NCBI RefSeq assembly: GCF_028657945.1 | Contig: NZ_CP059693.1 | Location: 3,286,001-3,350,000, forward strand | Direction of reading: 5' to 3' | Length of the DNA stretch: 64,000 nucleotides | Source: Thalassomonas haliotis | Lineage (GTDB): Bacteria; Pseudomonadota; Gammaproteobacteria; Enterobacterales; Alteromonadaceae | Shown: one piece after another, positions 25,775 through 34,918 of the stretch | How positions within the stretch are numbered: position 1 is the stretch's first letter | Layout: each line of letters opens with the position of its first letter | Translations under genes and position numbers: made by a program | The notes under the pieces: generated by a model | Told to the model about the DNA's origin: nothing | Seen by the model: only the letters and a program-made list of their open reading frames with translations | Database searches by the model: none

Positions 25775-27478
25775 TTAGTCAAGCTTAAAGCGGCTGACCA
25801 TAGAGGCCAGGTTAACCGCCAGCTGGTTTAATTCTTCATTGGCCGAGGCGATATTGGCAGAAACATCATCACTGCGCTGGGCGTAGCCGTCGACTGTGAC
25901 CACATTCTGGTTAATGTCCTCCGCCGCCAGTGTCTGCTGCTCTACTGCGGTAGCGATCTGGCTGTTTAGGTCGAAAATATTGGTGACCGACTGGGTGATG
26001 GAGTCAAGGGTATTACCGGTTTGCGAGGCCTGCTCGACACTGGCGTTAACCGTTGCTATGCCTTTATCCATCACAGACACCGCGCTGTCGGCCCCCTGGC
26101 GCAGTTTTTCTATCATGGTATTGATCTCAACCGTCGACTCCTGCGTCCTGCTGGCCAGGTTGCGCACTTCATCCGCCACGACGGCAAAGCCCCGGCCATG
26201 TTCGCCGGCCCGTGCCGCTTCTATTGCGGCATTTAGCGCCAACAAATTGGTTTGTTCTGAAATACCGCGAATGACATCCAGTACTGAACCTATGCTTTCA
26301 CTGTCGACCTTCAGTGACTGGATAACCTTGGCCGCCTGTTCTATTTCTCCTGAAAGGGTATTAGTGATCTCGATGTTTTCTTTAAAAACTTTCTGACTGA
26401 CTAAAGTTTCATCCCGGGCACTGCCGGCAGACTGATCGGCGGCAGTAGTGTTGGCGGCAACCTCCTGAATGGATGCCGACATTTCATTAATAGCGGTCGC
26501 CACCATAGAAATCTGGGTCTTCTGGTGCTCCGAGTCCTCTTTTGCCTGCGAGGTAATAGTGCTTAATTCGGTTGAAGACTCGGATAACTGCTCTGCCGAC
26601 TGGGCGATCTTTTTAATAAATAAACGATGGTTTTCCAGGAACTGATTAAAGCCGCCGGCCAGTTGGGATATTTCATCCTGGCCGCTGTCGTCAAGACGCT
26701 GGGTCAGATCGCTGCTGCCTTCTGCCAATGCGGTAATACTGGTATCTAATAGGGTAATTTTTTTCGCTATGACCGAACGGTAAACAAAATTGATAGCAAG
26801 GATAATGATAATCATAGTAGCCAACAGGATCCACATGATGTGACTGCCGGTTTCCTGGCTGCCAGCTACCTGCATGCTGATATCGCTGTTAATTTCCAGG
26901 ATGCCGCGGACATCGCCAATTTTCCAGCCGGTGCGCGGAGTATCCTGGTGGGAGTTATGGCAGGCAACACATCCCTCACCTGTCATGGTATCGGCTATGG
27001 CAACCCGCACCAGATTTTTACCCTCCTTTTCAGTTTCAGCCACGTAAACACCGCCGGGGTTTTTCTTAAGGTAATCCCAGGCTTGATTCTGAAAGCTGTC
27101 CAGCACCCGGGATTTGCGGTTGGGAAAAGGATAAGGACTGTATAAATTAACGGTTGTACCTTCATTTTTAAGCAAGGCGCTTAAATCATGAATCATGGTT
27201 GCCGGCAGGGGGAATGTTTTCGGCTCTGTTTTGTGGTTGATGCCTGGTTTCATATCAGAGTTGGCTTTAACTTTGGCAACGATGTTTTCAACATAATATT
27301 TTCGCAAAGTTTTATATTGTTTTGCGGTTTGCTTGGACGCTATTGTAGCCCCTTCAACCGCCCTTTTTTGTATTTCCTGGGGGATATAAAAACTCAGCAT
27401 CAAGATGGTGATGACAAACAATGAAATAACAGGAATGGCAAGTTTCCAGAATAAACCGCTAAAATTGATGTTTTTCAA
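25775..27478 (-). CDS. Methyl-accepting chemotaxis protein with haem-type sensor domain
   Basis: 567 residues. Transmembrane helices lie near 12-32 and 213-235. The periplasmic part between them has a DUF3365/Tll0287-like sensor domain with C170-V-A-C-H174, a c-type haem attachment motif. A HAMP region (about 236-290) leads to the signalling domain with the conserved hairpin ([20 protein letters not shown], then [12 protein letters not shown]). Likely a redox or gas sensor feeding the chemotaxis array. First of the four leftward genes in the insertion that splits the T3SS operon. Confidence 0.9.
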   Translation of the reverse strand: MKNINFSGLFWKLAIPVISLFVITILMLSFYIPQEIQKRAVEGATIASKQTAKQYKTLRKYYVENIVAKVKANSDMKPGINHKTEPKTFPLPATMIHDLSALLKNEGTTVNLYSPYPFPNRKSRVLDSFQNQAWDYLKKNPGGVYVAETEKEGKNLVRVAIADTMTGEGCVACHNSHQDTPRTGWKIGDVRGILEINSDISMQVAGSQETGSHIMWILLATMIIIILAINFVYRSVIAKKITLLDTSITALAEGSSDLTQRLDDSGQDEISQLAGGFNQFLENHRLFIKKIAQSAEQLSESSTELSTITSQAKEDSEHQKTQISMVATAINEMSASIQEVAANTTAADQSAGSARDETLVSQKVFKENIEITNTLSGEIEQAAKVIQSLKVDSESIGSVLDVIRGISEQTNLLALNAAIEAARAGEHGRGFAVVADEVRNLASRTQESTVEINTMIEKLRQGADSAVSVMDKGIATVNASVEQASQTGNTLDSITQSVTNIFDLNSQIATAVEQQTLAAEDINQNVVTVDGYAQRSDDVSANIASANEELNQLAVNLASMVSRFKLD

Positions 27479-27572
27479 TTTCCTCTCCCTAGATATTGGC
27501 CTACTACTTCAGTTAACCTTGTTTCGGTTCAGCTTATTGTTGCAGTAAATTTAAATGTAGTAGTCACAGCCA

Positions 27573-27614
27573 AAAAGGCATAAACAAAAATAACAATTTT
27601 TGTTTATGCCTTTT
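27573..27614. repeat. 18-bp perfect inverted repeat upstream of the chemoreceptor gene
   Basis: AAAAGGCATAAACAAAAA (27573-27590) and its exact reverse complement (27597-27614) flank a 6-nt centre. It can act as a terminator in either direction, yet it lies upstream of one leftward gene and 280 nt past the end of another that already has its own terminator. Confidence 0.7.
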
Positions 27615-27837
27615 GCCGCCGATAAGACAAACCTGCCGAGCAAAGTTTATTTTCCTTAAAGATCAATAATGAGTAAAAATATAATTTTGACATTAAGCCG
27701 CGACTTCATCTGCGGGCCCCATATCAGGGAAATATAACAGGCAATATTCGAGGCCCCGGGAATTACTCCCCGTGCGCTTGGCTTGTAGGCATTAAACCCA
27801 GTCGCTTGTCGGCAATAGATAATTTCAAGCAGCAAAA

Positions 27838-27855
27838 ATGCCCCGAGCGGGGCAT
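27838..27855 (-). terminator. Rho-independent terminator of the MscS gene
   Basis: ATGCCCCG (27838-27845) pairs with CGGGGCAT (27848-27855); TTTTT follows on the minus strand. It lies 39 nt past the stop at 27894. Confidence 0.8.
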
Positions 27856-27893
27856 GACAGGCAAGTACGCTTTAAACTAAATCCAGCGCCAGT

Positions 27894-28985
27894 TTACCTG
27901 TTGGAGCTGGCAGAGCCAGGCATTTCCTTGATATAGAGATCCTGCTTGGCATAAGGAATTTCGATGCCTTCCTTGATAAAGGCTTTATAAACGGCGGTAT
28001 TTAATTTATCGAGGATCCGTCCCCTAAGCACAGGTTGTTCAATCCAGCAACAAAGTTCAAAATCCAGGCTTGACGGACCGAACTGACGAAAACGCACCCG
28101 CGGCTCCGGCGAATTACAGGTAGTCTCTTCATCAAGCCCTATCTGCATCAGGATATCCCTGACTTTGTCAATATCACTGCCGTAGGCCACACCAACCTGG
28201 ACCCGGATGCGGAATTTTTCATGGCGGCCGCCGGACTCATTAATAATCTTGGTATTGCCCATAACAGAGTTGGGCACGGTCACTTCAACATCGTCCCGGG
28301 TAAGTAAACGTGTGCTGCGGATGCCGATTTGGGTGATTTCTCCGCGCTCGCCGCCGTCTAGCACCACAAAATCGCCTATTTTGTAGGGAGCGTCAGCCAT
28401 GATAAAGACGCCGGAAAATAAATTTGCCAGAGTATCTTTTGCCGCAAAACCAACGGCAATCCCCACTATACCGGCAGAGGCCAGCCAGGCCGTCATATCG
28501 ATATGCCAGTTTATAAAGATATAATACACGGCGATCACTATGATCAGGATAAAGGCGATATTCTCAAATAAGGGTAAAGTTTTCGGGGTTAACACCTTGA
28601 CCTTTTCCGGGTGGCTGGAAAAGCCTTGCAATGTTTTTTTGCTGATTTTTAACAGTAACTGCGCCCAGATGATAATCGCCAGGGTATACAAGACGGAAAA
28701 GATCACCGACAGGACACTTTCTGCAAGTGCCAATAATAAAGAGGCACTGGCCAGCCCGGTTAAGATCAGGGAATAAAACAACGGCCGGCGAAAATATTCC
28801 AGCAGAGGCAGTTCATTTGCCGCTTGTTGTTTTCCTGAAAAAAACTTAAGCCACAAGGCAAGCACACGGTCAAACAACAGACCGATAAAACAAAAACCGA
28901 CCAAGGCCGCCAATGCCTGCAAGTAGATATCATCCACAAACAGCGAAATAGAAGTTGCCAGCAACTGTTGCCATTGTTCCTGCAT
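27894..28985 (-). CDS. MscS family mechanosensitive channel
   Basis: 363 residues. Several N-terminal helices lead to the pore helix TM3 and the MscS beta domain (ASAGIVGIAVGFAAKDTLANLFSGVFIM; PYKIGDFVVLDGGERGEI). The C-terminal cytoplasmic domain continues to KEGIEIPYAKQDLYI. It releases solutes under hypo-osmotic stress. Not linked to the T3SS. Confidence 0.92.
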   Translation of the reverse strand: MQEQWQQLLATSISLFVDDIYLQALAALVGFCFIGLLFDRVLALWLKFFSGKQQAANELPLLEYFRRPLFYSLILTGLASASLLLALAESVLSVIFSVLYTLAIIIWAQLLLKISKKTLQGFSSHPEKVKVLTPKTLPLFENIAFILIIVIAVYYIFINWHIDMTAWLASAGIVGIAVGFAAKDTLANLFSGVFIMADAPYKIGDFVVLDGGERGEITQIGIRSTRLLTRDDVEVTVPNSVMGNTKIINESGGRHEKFRIRVQVGVAYGSDIDKVRDILMQIGLDEETTCNSPEPRVRFRQFGPSSLDFELCCWIEQPVLRGRILDKLNTAVYKAFIKEGIEIPYAKQDLYIKEMPGSASSNR

Positions 28986-29032
28986 GGATAAAGCTCCTTT
29001 GTGTTTATGAGAACGAGTTTATATCAGCCGAA

Positions 29033-29542
29033 TTACCAGCGGATATGCTCTAGCTGTTTTTCACCTTCAGCCAAGACGGCTTCAACGATGCGGTTTTGCC
29101 CATCAACCATAATAAAGCGCGGAATACCGGCATAGGCAAATTTTTTGTAAATGCTGCGGTCGGTGTCGGCAACCAGGCGGACGATAATATCGTTTTCTTC
29201 GGCCCAGCTTGCCAGCTCACTGCCTTGCTGTTCGCGGGCAATGGCAACGATATCAAGTGATGTATCCTGGACCAGCGGTGATTGATGCAGGGCTTTCATG
29301 GCCCGTTGCGAGTCAGGGCACCAGGTGGCAAATAAGATCACCAGTTTTTTACGTCCCGGGGTATTGAGGGCGACTTGCTTTCCCGTTATGTCATTGAGTA
29401 TCGTTAAAGGCAATAATTGCCCGGGCTGTACCAAAAATGACATATCAACGGCCGGGGCATCACTAGCCGGGGTTGGCTGAAACGCACAGCCGGGTATTAA
29501 GGCGGTGAGCACGGCAAAAGCAATAAAGGGGGAAAATTTCAT
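29033..29542 (-). CDS. Thioredoxin-like (TlpA/redoxin) lipoprotein
   Basis: 169 residues from the ATG at 29542 (AAGGAT upstream). The N-terminus looks like a lipoprotein signal (LIPGC, with Pro at an unusual place). The thioredoxin fold has the active-site segment FATWCPDSQRA: the second Cys of a CxxC pair is Ser, so it may act as a one-Cys redoxin or bind rather than oxidise. A cis-Pro segment (GIPRFIMVDGQNRIV) follows. It lies 47 nt before the MscS start. Confidence 0.8.
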   Translation of the reverse strand: MKFSPFIAFAVLTALIPGCAFQPTPASDAPAVDMSFLVQPGQLLPLTILNDITGKQVALNTPGRKKLVILFATWCPDSQRAMKALHQSPLVQDTSLDIVAIAREQQGSELASWAEENDIIVRLVADTDRSIYKKFAYAGIPRFIMVDGQNRIVEAVLAEGEKQLEHIRW

Positions 29543-29688
29543 CGGGGAGATCCTTGTTATTATTATCGGCAGCACCTGTTATTTGTCTACGGCTGACATG
29601 TCGCCGTATAACAGGTGTTGGGCTTAGCGATAAATTAACATTTTTAGTAAACGTTAACACGTAAACAGAGGAGGAAAATGGCCAAAAA

Positions 29689-30579
29689 CTAGCATTCAAT
29701 CCAGATCACTTTGCCTTTGCCCCTGTCTTTGGCCTGGTACATCAACTTATCTGCCAGCTTGATCATATCGGTAAGTACGATATTTCGGGGATTATTGGTA
29801 CAGGCAACACCTATACTGGCGCTGATATTGATAGGGTTTTCCTGCACCGTATTTATGGCCGAAATTTTATCGATTAACCCCTTGGCAATGCCATTTAACG
29901 CCTGGTCATTGGGTACCCCGTAAAGACACAAGACAAACTCATCACCGCCGAGCCGGCCGATGATATCATTTTTACGGACACTGTGATTTAAGCAATCGGC
30001 CACCTGGCAAAGCACCAGGTCGCCAATATAATGGCCGTATTGATCATTCACCGCCTTAAAATCATCCAGGTCGATAAAAAGCAAGGTTAACCGTACCCCG
30101 TTCCGTATCGCTTCACTGCGGATATTTTCACTTAATTCATAAAAGAAATCCCGGTTGGGCAAACCGGTTAACGGATCATTATTGGCCGCTATTTTTATGA
30201 TTTTATTGCTCACTTCTATCATAGAAGCAAGCACATAAGCTTGCTCGGCAAACGAGACAGGTGTCAGGCCGATTTTAAATTGTATTTCATGGCCTTTTTT
30301 ATTCACCGCCAACAATACCCGCCCCTGATCCATGGCCCTGGAAGTGGGTGCTTTTAAGTAGCTGGATAACATATCGCCATGGGCCTCCCGGTAACGCTCA
30401 GGTACCAGGATATTCACTGTTTTGCCGATTATTTCCTCCTGGGAATAACCCAACAAACCTTGCAATTTACCGTTAATAAAGACAATGTTTCCCTGGAGAT
30501 CAACCAGCAGCAGTCCCACAGGCATTTCATTTACAAGCTGTTCAAAGGCATCATCACCGGGATTGAAAAGCGCCATCAA
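29689..30579 (-). CDS. PAS-GGDEF diguanylate cyclase
   Basis: 296 residues, no membrane segment. A PAS domain (about 10-125, MPVGLLLVDLQGNIVFINGK) precedes a GGDEF domain (about 130-295) with an intact GGDEF active site and an RKND inhibitory site five residues before it. It should make cyclic di-GMP and be feedback inhibited. A cyclic di-GMP enzyme next to split T3SS genes may be chance. Confidence 0.93.
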   Translation of the reverse strand: MMALFNPGDDAFEQLVNEMPVGLLLVDLQGNIVFINGKLQGLLGYSQEEIIGKTVNILVPERYREAHGDMLSSYLKAPTSRAMDQGRVLLAVNKKGHEIQFKIGLTPVSFAEQAYVLASMIEVSNKIIKIAANNDPLTGLPNRDFFYELSENIRSEAIRNGVRLTLLFIDLDDFKAVNDQYGHYIGDLVLCQVADCLNHSVRKNDIIGRLGGDEFVLCLYGVPNDQALNGIAKGLIDKISAINTVQENPINISASIGVACTNNPRNIVLTDMIKLADKLMYQAKDRGKGKVIWIEC

Positions 30580-30903
30580 TACACGACCTCACAAGCACAA
30601 TTGATATTAACAATAACATTTATAAAACAAGCCGTTACCACAGTAAACAGCAAATTTATAATATGGTTACAAATAAGACCAGAACGGCCACATGAGTAAA
30701 CCGTTTCTTTTAACAGATTAGACTATCCAACAATAAATAGATATAGAAAAACCATTGGCTACCAACAACTTGCATGCGGGATAGTGGCTACTCATTTGCA
30801 ACTTTATGTCAACAACTTGAGCCGATACATCATGGTAAAAGCTGAAGCGGCTCTTATACTCCTCGCATGAGATAAATTTAATATTCATCAGCAGAGCAAA
30901 CTT
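30580..30903. other. Divergent intergenic region, no gene seen
   Basis: Upstream region of the leftward cyclase and the rightward CoA transferase. AT rich, with no repeats or T3SS-type element found. Confidence 0.4.
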
Positions 30904-31968
30904 ATGAGCAAACCGTTACAAGGATTAAAGGTGCTGGATTTTTCCAGCCTGCTCCCCGGTCCCTACGCCACCGGCTTACTGGCCGATATGGGCGCCGAAG
31001 TGCTGCGTATCGATCCGCCGGACAGGCAGGATATGGTGAAAAACCTTAAGCCCGCATTCAGAGACAGCTCTTATGCCTATTTAACCCTGCAGCGCAATAA
31101 AAAATCATGCACGCTGGACTTAAAACAGCCATCGGCTATTGCAAAAATAAAAGTCCTGATTGCAGAGCACGACATCCTGGTTGAGCAGTTTCGCCCCGGG
31201 GTTATGGCCAAACTTGGCCTGGACTTTGAAACCTTAAGCACGATTAATCCCAAACTGATTTATTGCTCCATCAGCGGCTATGGCCAAACCGGTCCCTATA
31301 AAGATAAGGCCGGACATGACATTAACTACCTCGCCTTAAGCGGCCTGGCAAGCTACAGCGGCACCAAAGAAACCGGCCCTGTGTTAAGCGGTACGCAAAT
31401 CGCCGATATTGCCGGCGGCTCCCATCATGCGGTGATGGGGATTTTAGCGGCGGTGATCCAGCGCGCCACAACCGGGTTGGGACAACATCTTGATATCAGC
31501 ATGACAGATGCTGCCTTTGCCCTCAACGGCATATTCGGCGCAGGTGCCGTCGGTCTTAGTCTGGTTCCCAAACCGGGTGAAACCCTGCTTAATGGCGGCA
31601 GTTTTTACGGTTATTACCAGACCCTGGATAAGCGCTATTTGTCGGTAGGCGGCTTAGAGCCAAAATTCGCCGGGGCATTTTTTCAACACTTAGGCCACAG
31701 CCAGTGGTTAAATAGAGCCTTCTGCAGCGATAGCAAACAACAGGCGTTACTCAAGCAAGATATCAGCGAAGTGATCAGCCAAAAAACGCTTCAACAATGG
31801 CTGACGATATTTGCCCCTTCAGATGCCTGCGTTGAACCTGTGCTGACAGTAAAGGAAGCAGCGGAGTCTCCCTTAATGGCCGAGCGTAAAATGATCACTG
31901 AGATAACCACAGAAACAGGAGAAACAATCAAACAAATCGCCCCCGCTATCAAGTTTTCCTGTCACTGA
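30904..31968 (+). CDS. CaiB/BaiF CoA transferase family protein
   Basis: 354 residues. Family III CoA transferase or alpha-methylacyl-CoA racemase-like: GLKVLDFSSLLPGPYATGLLADMGAEV at the N-terminus, then LKQPSAIAKIK, GHDINYLALSG (with the Asp typical of the family) and GLGQHLDISMTDA. Within the family the length and the GHDINY segment favour the racemase branch. Single gene with a GC hairpin about 20 nt past its stop (31,990-32,010). Confidence 0.87.
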   Translation: MSKPLQGLKVLDFSSLLPGPYATGLLADMGAEVLRIDPPDRQDMVKNLKPAFRDSSYAYLTLQRNKKSCTLDLKQPSAIAKIKVLIAEHDILVEQFRPGVMAKLGLDFETLSTINPKLIYCSISGYGQTGPYKDKAGHDINYLALSGLASYSGTKETGPVLSGTQIADIAGGSHHAVMGILAAVIQRATTGLGQHLDISMTDAAFALNGIFGAGAVGLSLVPKPGETLLNGGSFYGYYQTLDKRYLSVGGLEPKFAGAFFQHLGHSQWLNRAFCSDSKQQALLKQDISEVISQKTLQQWLTIFAPSDACVEPVLTVKEAAESPLMAERKMITEITTETGETIKQIAPAIKFSCH

Positions 31969-32319
31969 AGTGCTCAATCAGCAGGAATACCCCGGCCTTG
32001 CGCCGGGATAATGGTTTTGAAACCTTTCCGGCTCCTATGTTAGTCAGCTTAACATTATTCCCAAAGCTATGAATGAAGTTCAGGCGGCAATAAAACTTTT
32101 ATCTGCCCTCGCCAATTATTTCATTACTCTTCAGTATTTTTCATCAGTATTCGCCAGTTATTTCCCTTTCTGGTGAAAGTTTTTCATTGCATTAGCACAT
32201 ATCCCGAACATACCAATTAAAAACCATAAGTTTCAAAGCCTTAAAAAGCAGATTGCTGCTGGTTCAATTTTTGCTGTACAGCTTTGTCATTAGTTTTTAG
32301 ATAACATAAAGGAGAATCT
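31969..32319. other. Intergenic region before the subtilase gene, no gene seen
   Basis: Holds a short CCCGGC..GCCGGG hairpin just after the CoA transferase and an AT-rich leader ending in AAGGAG before the subtilase start. Confidence 0.4.
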
Positions 32320-34707
32320 ATGATGACAAAAGCAAAATACTTGGTGCTGATAGCAGGTTTACTAGCGGCTATCCCCCTGATTGGACCCGAAATATTCGTT
32401 AATCAACAGCCCACGCTAGATACATATGATGCCTATATTCTCCAGGGGAAAGACAAGGAAAAAATGATCGCCGCCGTTCACTCGGTTGGCGGTCAACTAT
32501 CTCGCCAATTCAAGGTAATTGATGCGCTATCGGTAAAGCTGACCCCCGCTCAGGTAAACGCTATGACCGGCAGCAACCCCGGCCTGCATTTGATGAAGGA
32601 CAGCCAGGTGACCACAGGCTCTTATGAGCCTGGCTGGGATATCAGCAAAGCTCTCGACTTTAAACTTGATAAAAATAAGCTGATTTGGCTAGCGAAAAAC
32701 AACACAGGCGCGGCTCACCACATTGAACAATTAAGCTTTAGCTGGCCTGAGGCAAATGGCCAGCTCGCTAAATTACAGGTTAATGACAATACCCTGGCCC
32801 GGGAAAGTTCGTCACCAACCTCATTCACGCTAACCTTACCGGCAGAGCAATTCATCAGGATTGATGATACCGACAGTTTTAAAGTGGAACTAAAATTTGA
32901 ACAAATATCAAGCATCAAGGAATCTTCTTATAGCCTGATAGCACAAATGTCAGACGGCTCCCGGGTGGAAATGCAGCCCAACAGCGAAACAAGAGCAAGT
33001 TCACCTATCCGATACGGCGTATCAGATAAAGCGCTGCAGTGGAAAACGCTGAATATGGCAAACAAGGCGCTTTTTATCAGTCAGGTTATCATTGACTGGC
33101 CCGAAGAGAATGGCCAGATTAAAAAGTTTACCATTAATGAGCACAACATTTTGACCGAACCGCTTGACGGCGGACAGGCAACATTGCCCCTTGAGACGCA
33201 TATTAAAATCAAAAAAAACGATGAAATCCAAATAAAAATGACTTTTAATGAGCTATCTTCTGTCTCTGATGCCGATTACAGCGTGTTATTAGCCTTTAAT
33301 AACGGCACACAGCAGTCTTTCACAACAACCAATTCCACGCCGATACAAGGTAGAAAAAGGGATACTTTTTTTCCATCCGTCGTTAACGCAAATCAAGCGC
33401 ACCTGCAAGGTATTACCGGCCAGGGAGTCACTGTGGCTGTCATTGATACCGGCATTACAAGCTATGGCAGGTTAAAAAATAATGCCCAAGGTGAGAATAA
33501 AATATTACATTTCCACAATGTCTTAGATCCCATAAAGCCAAAAAAAATCAAAGATGACAATGGCCACGGCACCCATATCACCAGTATTATCGCCAACAGG
33601 ACACACACCTATACCACCTCAGGCAGTATAACCGGGAGTTATAACGGTATAGCGCCGGATGCCAACCTGTTCATCGTTAAAGCCTTTGATAAAAAAGGAG
33701 TGGCATCCTATAGCGATATTCTCACTGCAATTGAATATGTCATAGCCAACCAGGAAGCATTTAATATCAAAGTATTAAATTTATCTTTTAGCGCCCCGCC
33801 AAGCTCCTACTACTGGGATGACCCTATCAACCAGGCCGTTATGCGCGCCTGGCAGGCGGGGATCACTGTGGTTGCCGCAGCGGGCAATAAGGGGCCAGAC
33901 GCCATGACCATAGGCGTTCCCGGCAATACGCCTTATATCATCACGGTTGGTGCAACATCAGATAATTATACCCAGGATAATAACCACGATGATTTTGTGA
34001 CCTCTTTTTCCAGCAGCGGTCCAACTATTGAAGGCTTTATCAAACCGGATCTGGTGGCTCCCGGCGGGCATATTCAGGGGTTAGTCAACAACACAACTTA
34101 TATTGCCCGGCATTACCCCATGTACAATGATAACAACAATTATTTTCTGCTTTCCGGTTCATCCCAGGCAAGTGCGGTCACCTCAGGTATTGCCGCCTTG
34201 ATGTTGCAGCAAAACCCTGATCTTTCGCCGGACGACATAAAATGCCGTTTAATGCATTCGGCGAAACTTGCGACAAAAAGTAACGGTGAACTGGCATTCA
34301 GCCTTTTCCAGCAGGGAGCGGGTCAGGTGGATGCTCAGGCCGCTTTAGCAAATCAGCAAACGGCCTGTGTCAACAATAACCTCGATGTAGCCTTGGACAT
34401 TTCCGGTGAGCAGCATTATGGCGGCCCGGCTCGCTGGGATCCGGATACCGGGGATTATTACCTTGCAGCCGACGAGCAGCTTAGATGGGATGGCCTGTAT
34501 AGTGACAGTGGCCTCTTGAACGCTGGTTATCTCTGGGCCGACGGCTACCTCTGGGCCGATGGCTACCTCTGGGCCGACGGCTATCTCTGGGCCGACGGTT
34601 ATCTCTGGGCCGACGGCTATCTCTGGGCCGATGGTTATCTTTGGAGCGACAGCCAGGATGGCATTAATCACCAGCTAATCAGCAATAACTGGGTGGACCA
34701 CGAATAG
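32320..34707 (+). CDS. S8 family serine peptidase with C-terminal YLWADG repeats
   Basis: 795 residues, start after AAAGGAG. A signal peptide (about 1-25) is followed by an inhibitor-I9-like propeptide (YDAYILQGKDKEKMIAAVHS..). Then come two tandem related modules of about 110 residues (FSWPEANGQLAKLQVNDN against IDWPEENGQIKKFTINEH). The subtilisin domain has the triad Asp376 (AVIDTG), His416 (GHGTH) and Ser615 (SGSSQAS). The C-terminus has seven 6-residue units. It is likely a secreted protease. It is the last gene of the stretch that separates sctO from sctP. Confidence 0.93.
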   Translation: MMTKAKYLVLIAGLLAAIPLIGPEIFVNQQPTLDTYDAYILQGKDKEKMIAAVHSVGGQLSRQFKVIDALSVKLTPAQVNAMTGSNPGLHLMKDSQVTTGSYEPGWDISKALDFKLDKNKLIWLAKNNTGAAHHIEQLSFSWPEANGQLAKLQVNDNTLARESSSPTSFTLTLPAEQFIRIDDTDSFKVELKFEQISSIKESSYSLIAQMSDGSRVEMQPNSETRASSPIRYGVSDKALQWKTLNMANKALFISQVIIDWPEENGQIKKFTINEHNILTEPLDGGQATLPLETHIKIKKNDEIQIKMTFNELSSVSDADYSVLLAFNNGTQQSFTTTNSTPIQGRKRDTFFPSVVNANQAHLQGITGQGVTVAVIDTGITSYGRLKNNAQGENKILHFHNVLDPIKPKKIKDDNGHGTHITSIIANRTHTYTTSGSITGSYNGIAPDANLFIVKAFDKKGVASYSDILTAIEYVIANQEAFNIKVLNLSFSAPPSSYYWDDPINQAVMRAWQAGITVVAAAGNKGPDAMTIGVPGNTPYIITVGATSDNYTQDNNHDDFVTSFSSSGPTIEGFIKPDLVAPGGHIQGLVNNTTYIARHYPMYNDNNNYFLLSGSSQASAVTSGIAALMLQQNPDLSPDDIKCRLMHSAKLATKSNGELAFSLFQQGAGQVDAQAALANQQTACVNNNLDVALDISGEQHYGGPARWDPDTGDYYLAADEQLRWDGLYSDSGLLNAGYLWADGYLWADGYLWADGYLWADGYLWADGYLWADGYLWSDSQDGINHQLISNNWVDHE
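34528..34653 (+). repeat. Seven 18-bp in-frame repeats encoding YLWADG
   Basis: Six units read YLWADG and the seventh YLWSDS. Third codon positions differ between units (TAT/TAC, GAC/GAT, GGC/GGT), so the peptide is kept while DNA drifts. No spacer, so this is not a CRISPR array. Confidence 0.95.
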
Positions 34708-34771
34708 GCATGTATATTAACTATTCAGACAGGGCTTAATTTAGGGTCTAATTTAGGGGCTAATTTATAAA

Positions 34772-34804
34772 ACCTGACATTTTTTACCGGGGAAAATGTC
34801 AGGT
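34772..34804 (+). terminator. 12-bp perfect hairpin after the subtilase gene
   Basis: ACCTGACATTTT (34772-34783) pairs with AAAATGTCAGGT (34793-34804), 65 nt past the stop. No U tract after the stem. It also overlaps an unlikely upstream ATG for sctP. Confidence 0.5.
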
Positions 34805-34862
34805 GCCATCGGCAAGAATATAGTGATAACTTCATCTTTAGAATCTTTAAAGCTTTCTTTGC

Positions 34863-34885
34863 AACCTTTTTACTATCACAGTTAC
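34863..34885 (+). promoter_or_regulatory. T3SS-type promoter element before sctP
   Basis: AAC (34863-34865), then C and five T, a 15-nt spacer in total, and GTTAC (34881-34885) followed by CTACC as at sctN. It is 34 nt before the ATG at 34919 and downstream of the in-frame ATG at 34796, so it also supports the shorter sctP. Confidence 0.65.
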
Positions 34886-34918
34886 CTACCTATCAAGCCA
34901 CTTAAATGTCGATTGATA

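Larger units (their letters stand above)
27479..27893. other. Intergenic region with two hairpins
   Basis: No gene seen. It holds an 18-bp perfect inverted repeat near the chemoreceptor gene and the MscS terminator. Confidence 0.5.

Noticed and set aside
34528-34653. CRISPR-like array
   Set aside because: Units are contiguous 18-bp coding repeats with no spacers.
34345-34671. Minus strand frame with VGPEI repeats
   Set aside because: It is the mirror of the YLWADG repeats inside the subtilase gene, which has clear domains.
34796-34918. Longer sctP starting at the ATG at 34796
   Set aside because: That ATG lies in a perfect hairpin and upstream of the promoter element; the extra 41 residues do not look like protein of the family.
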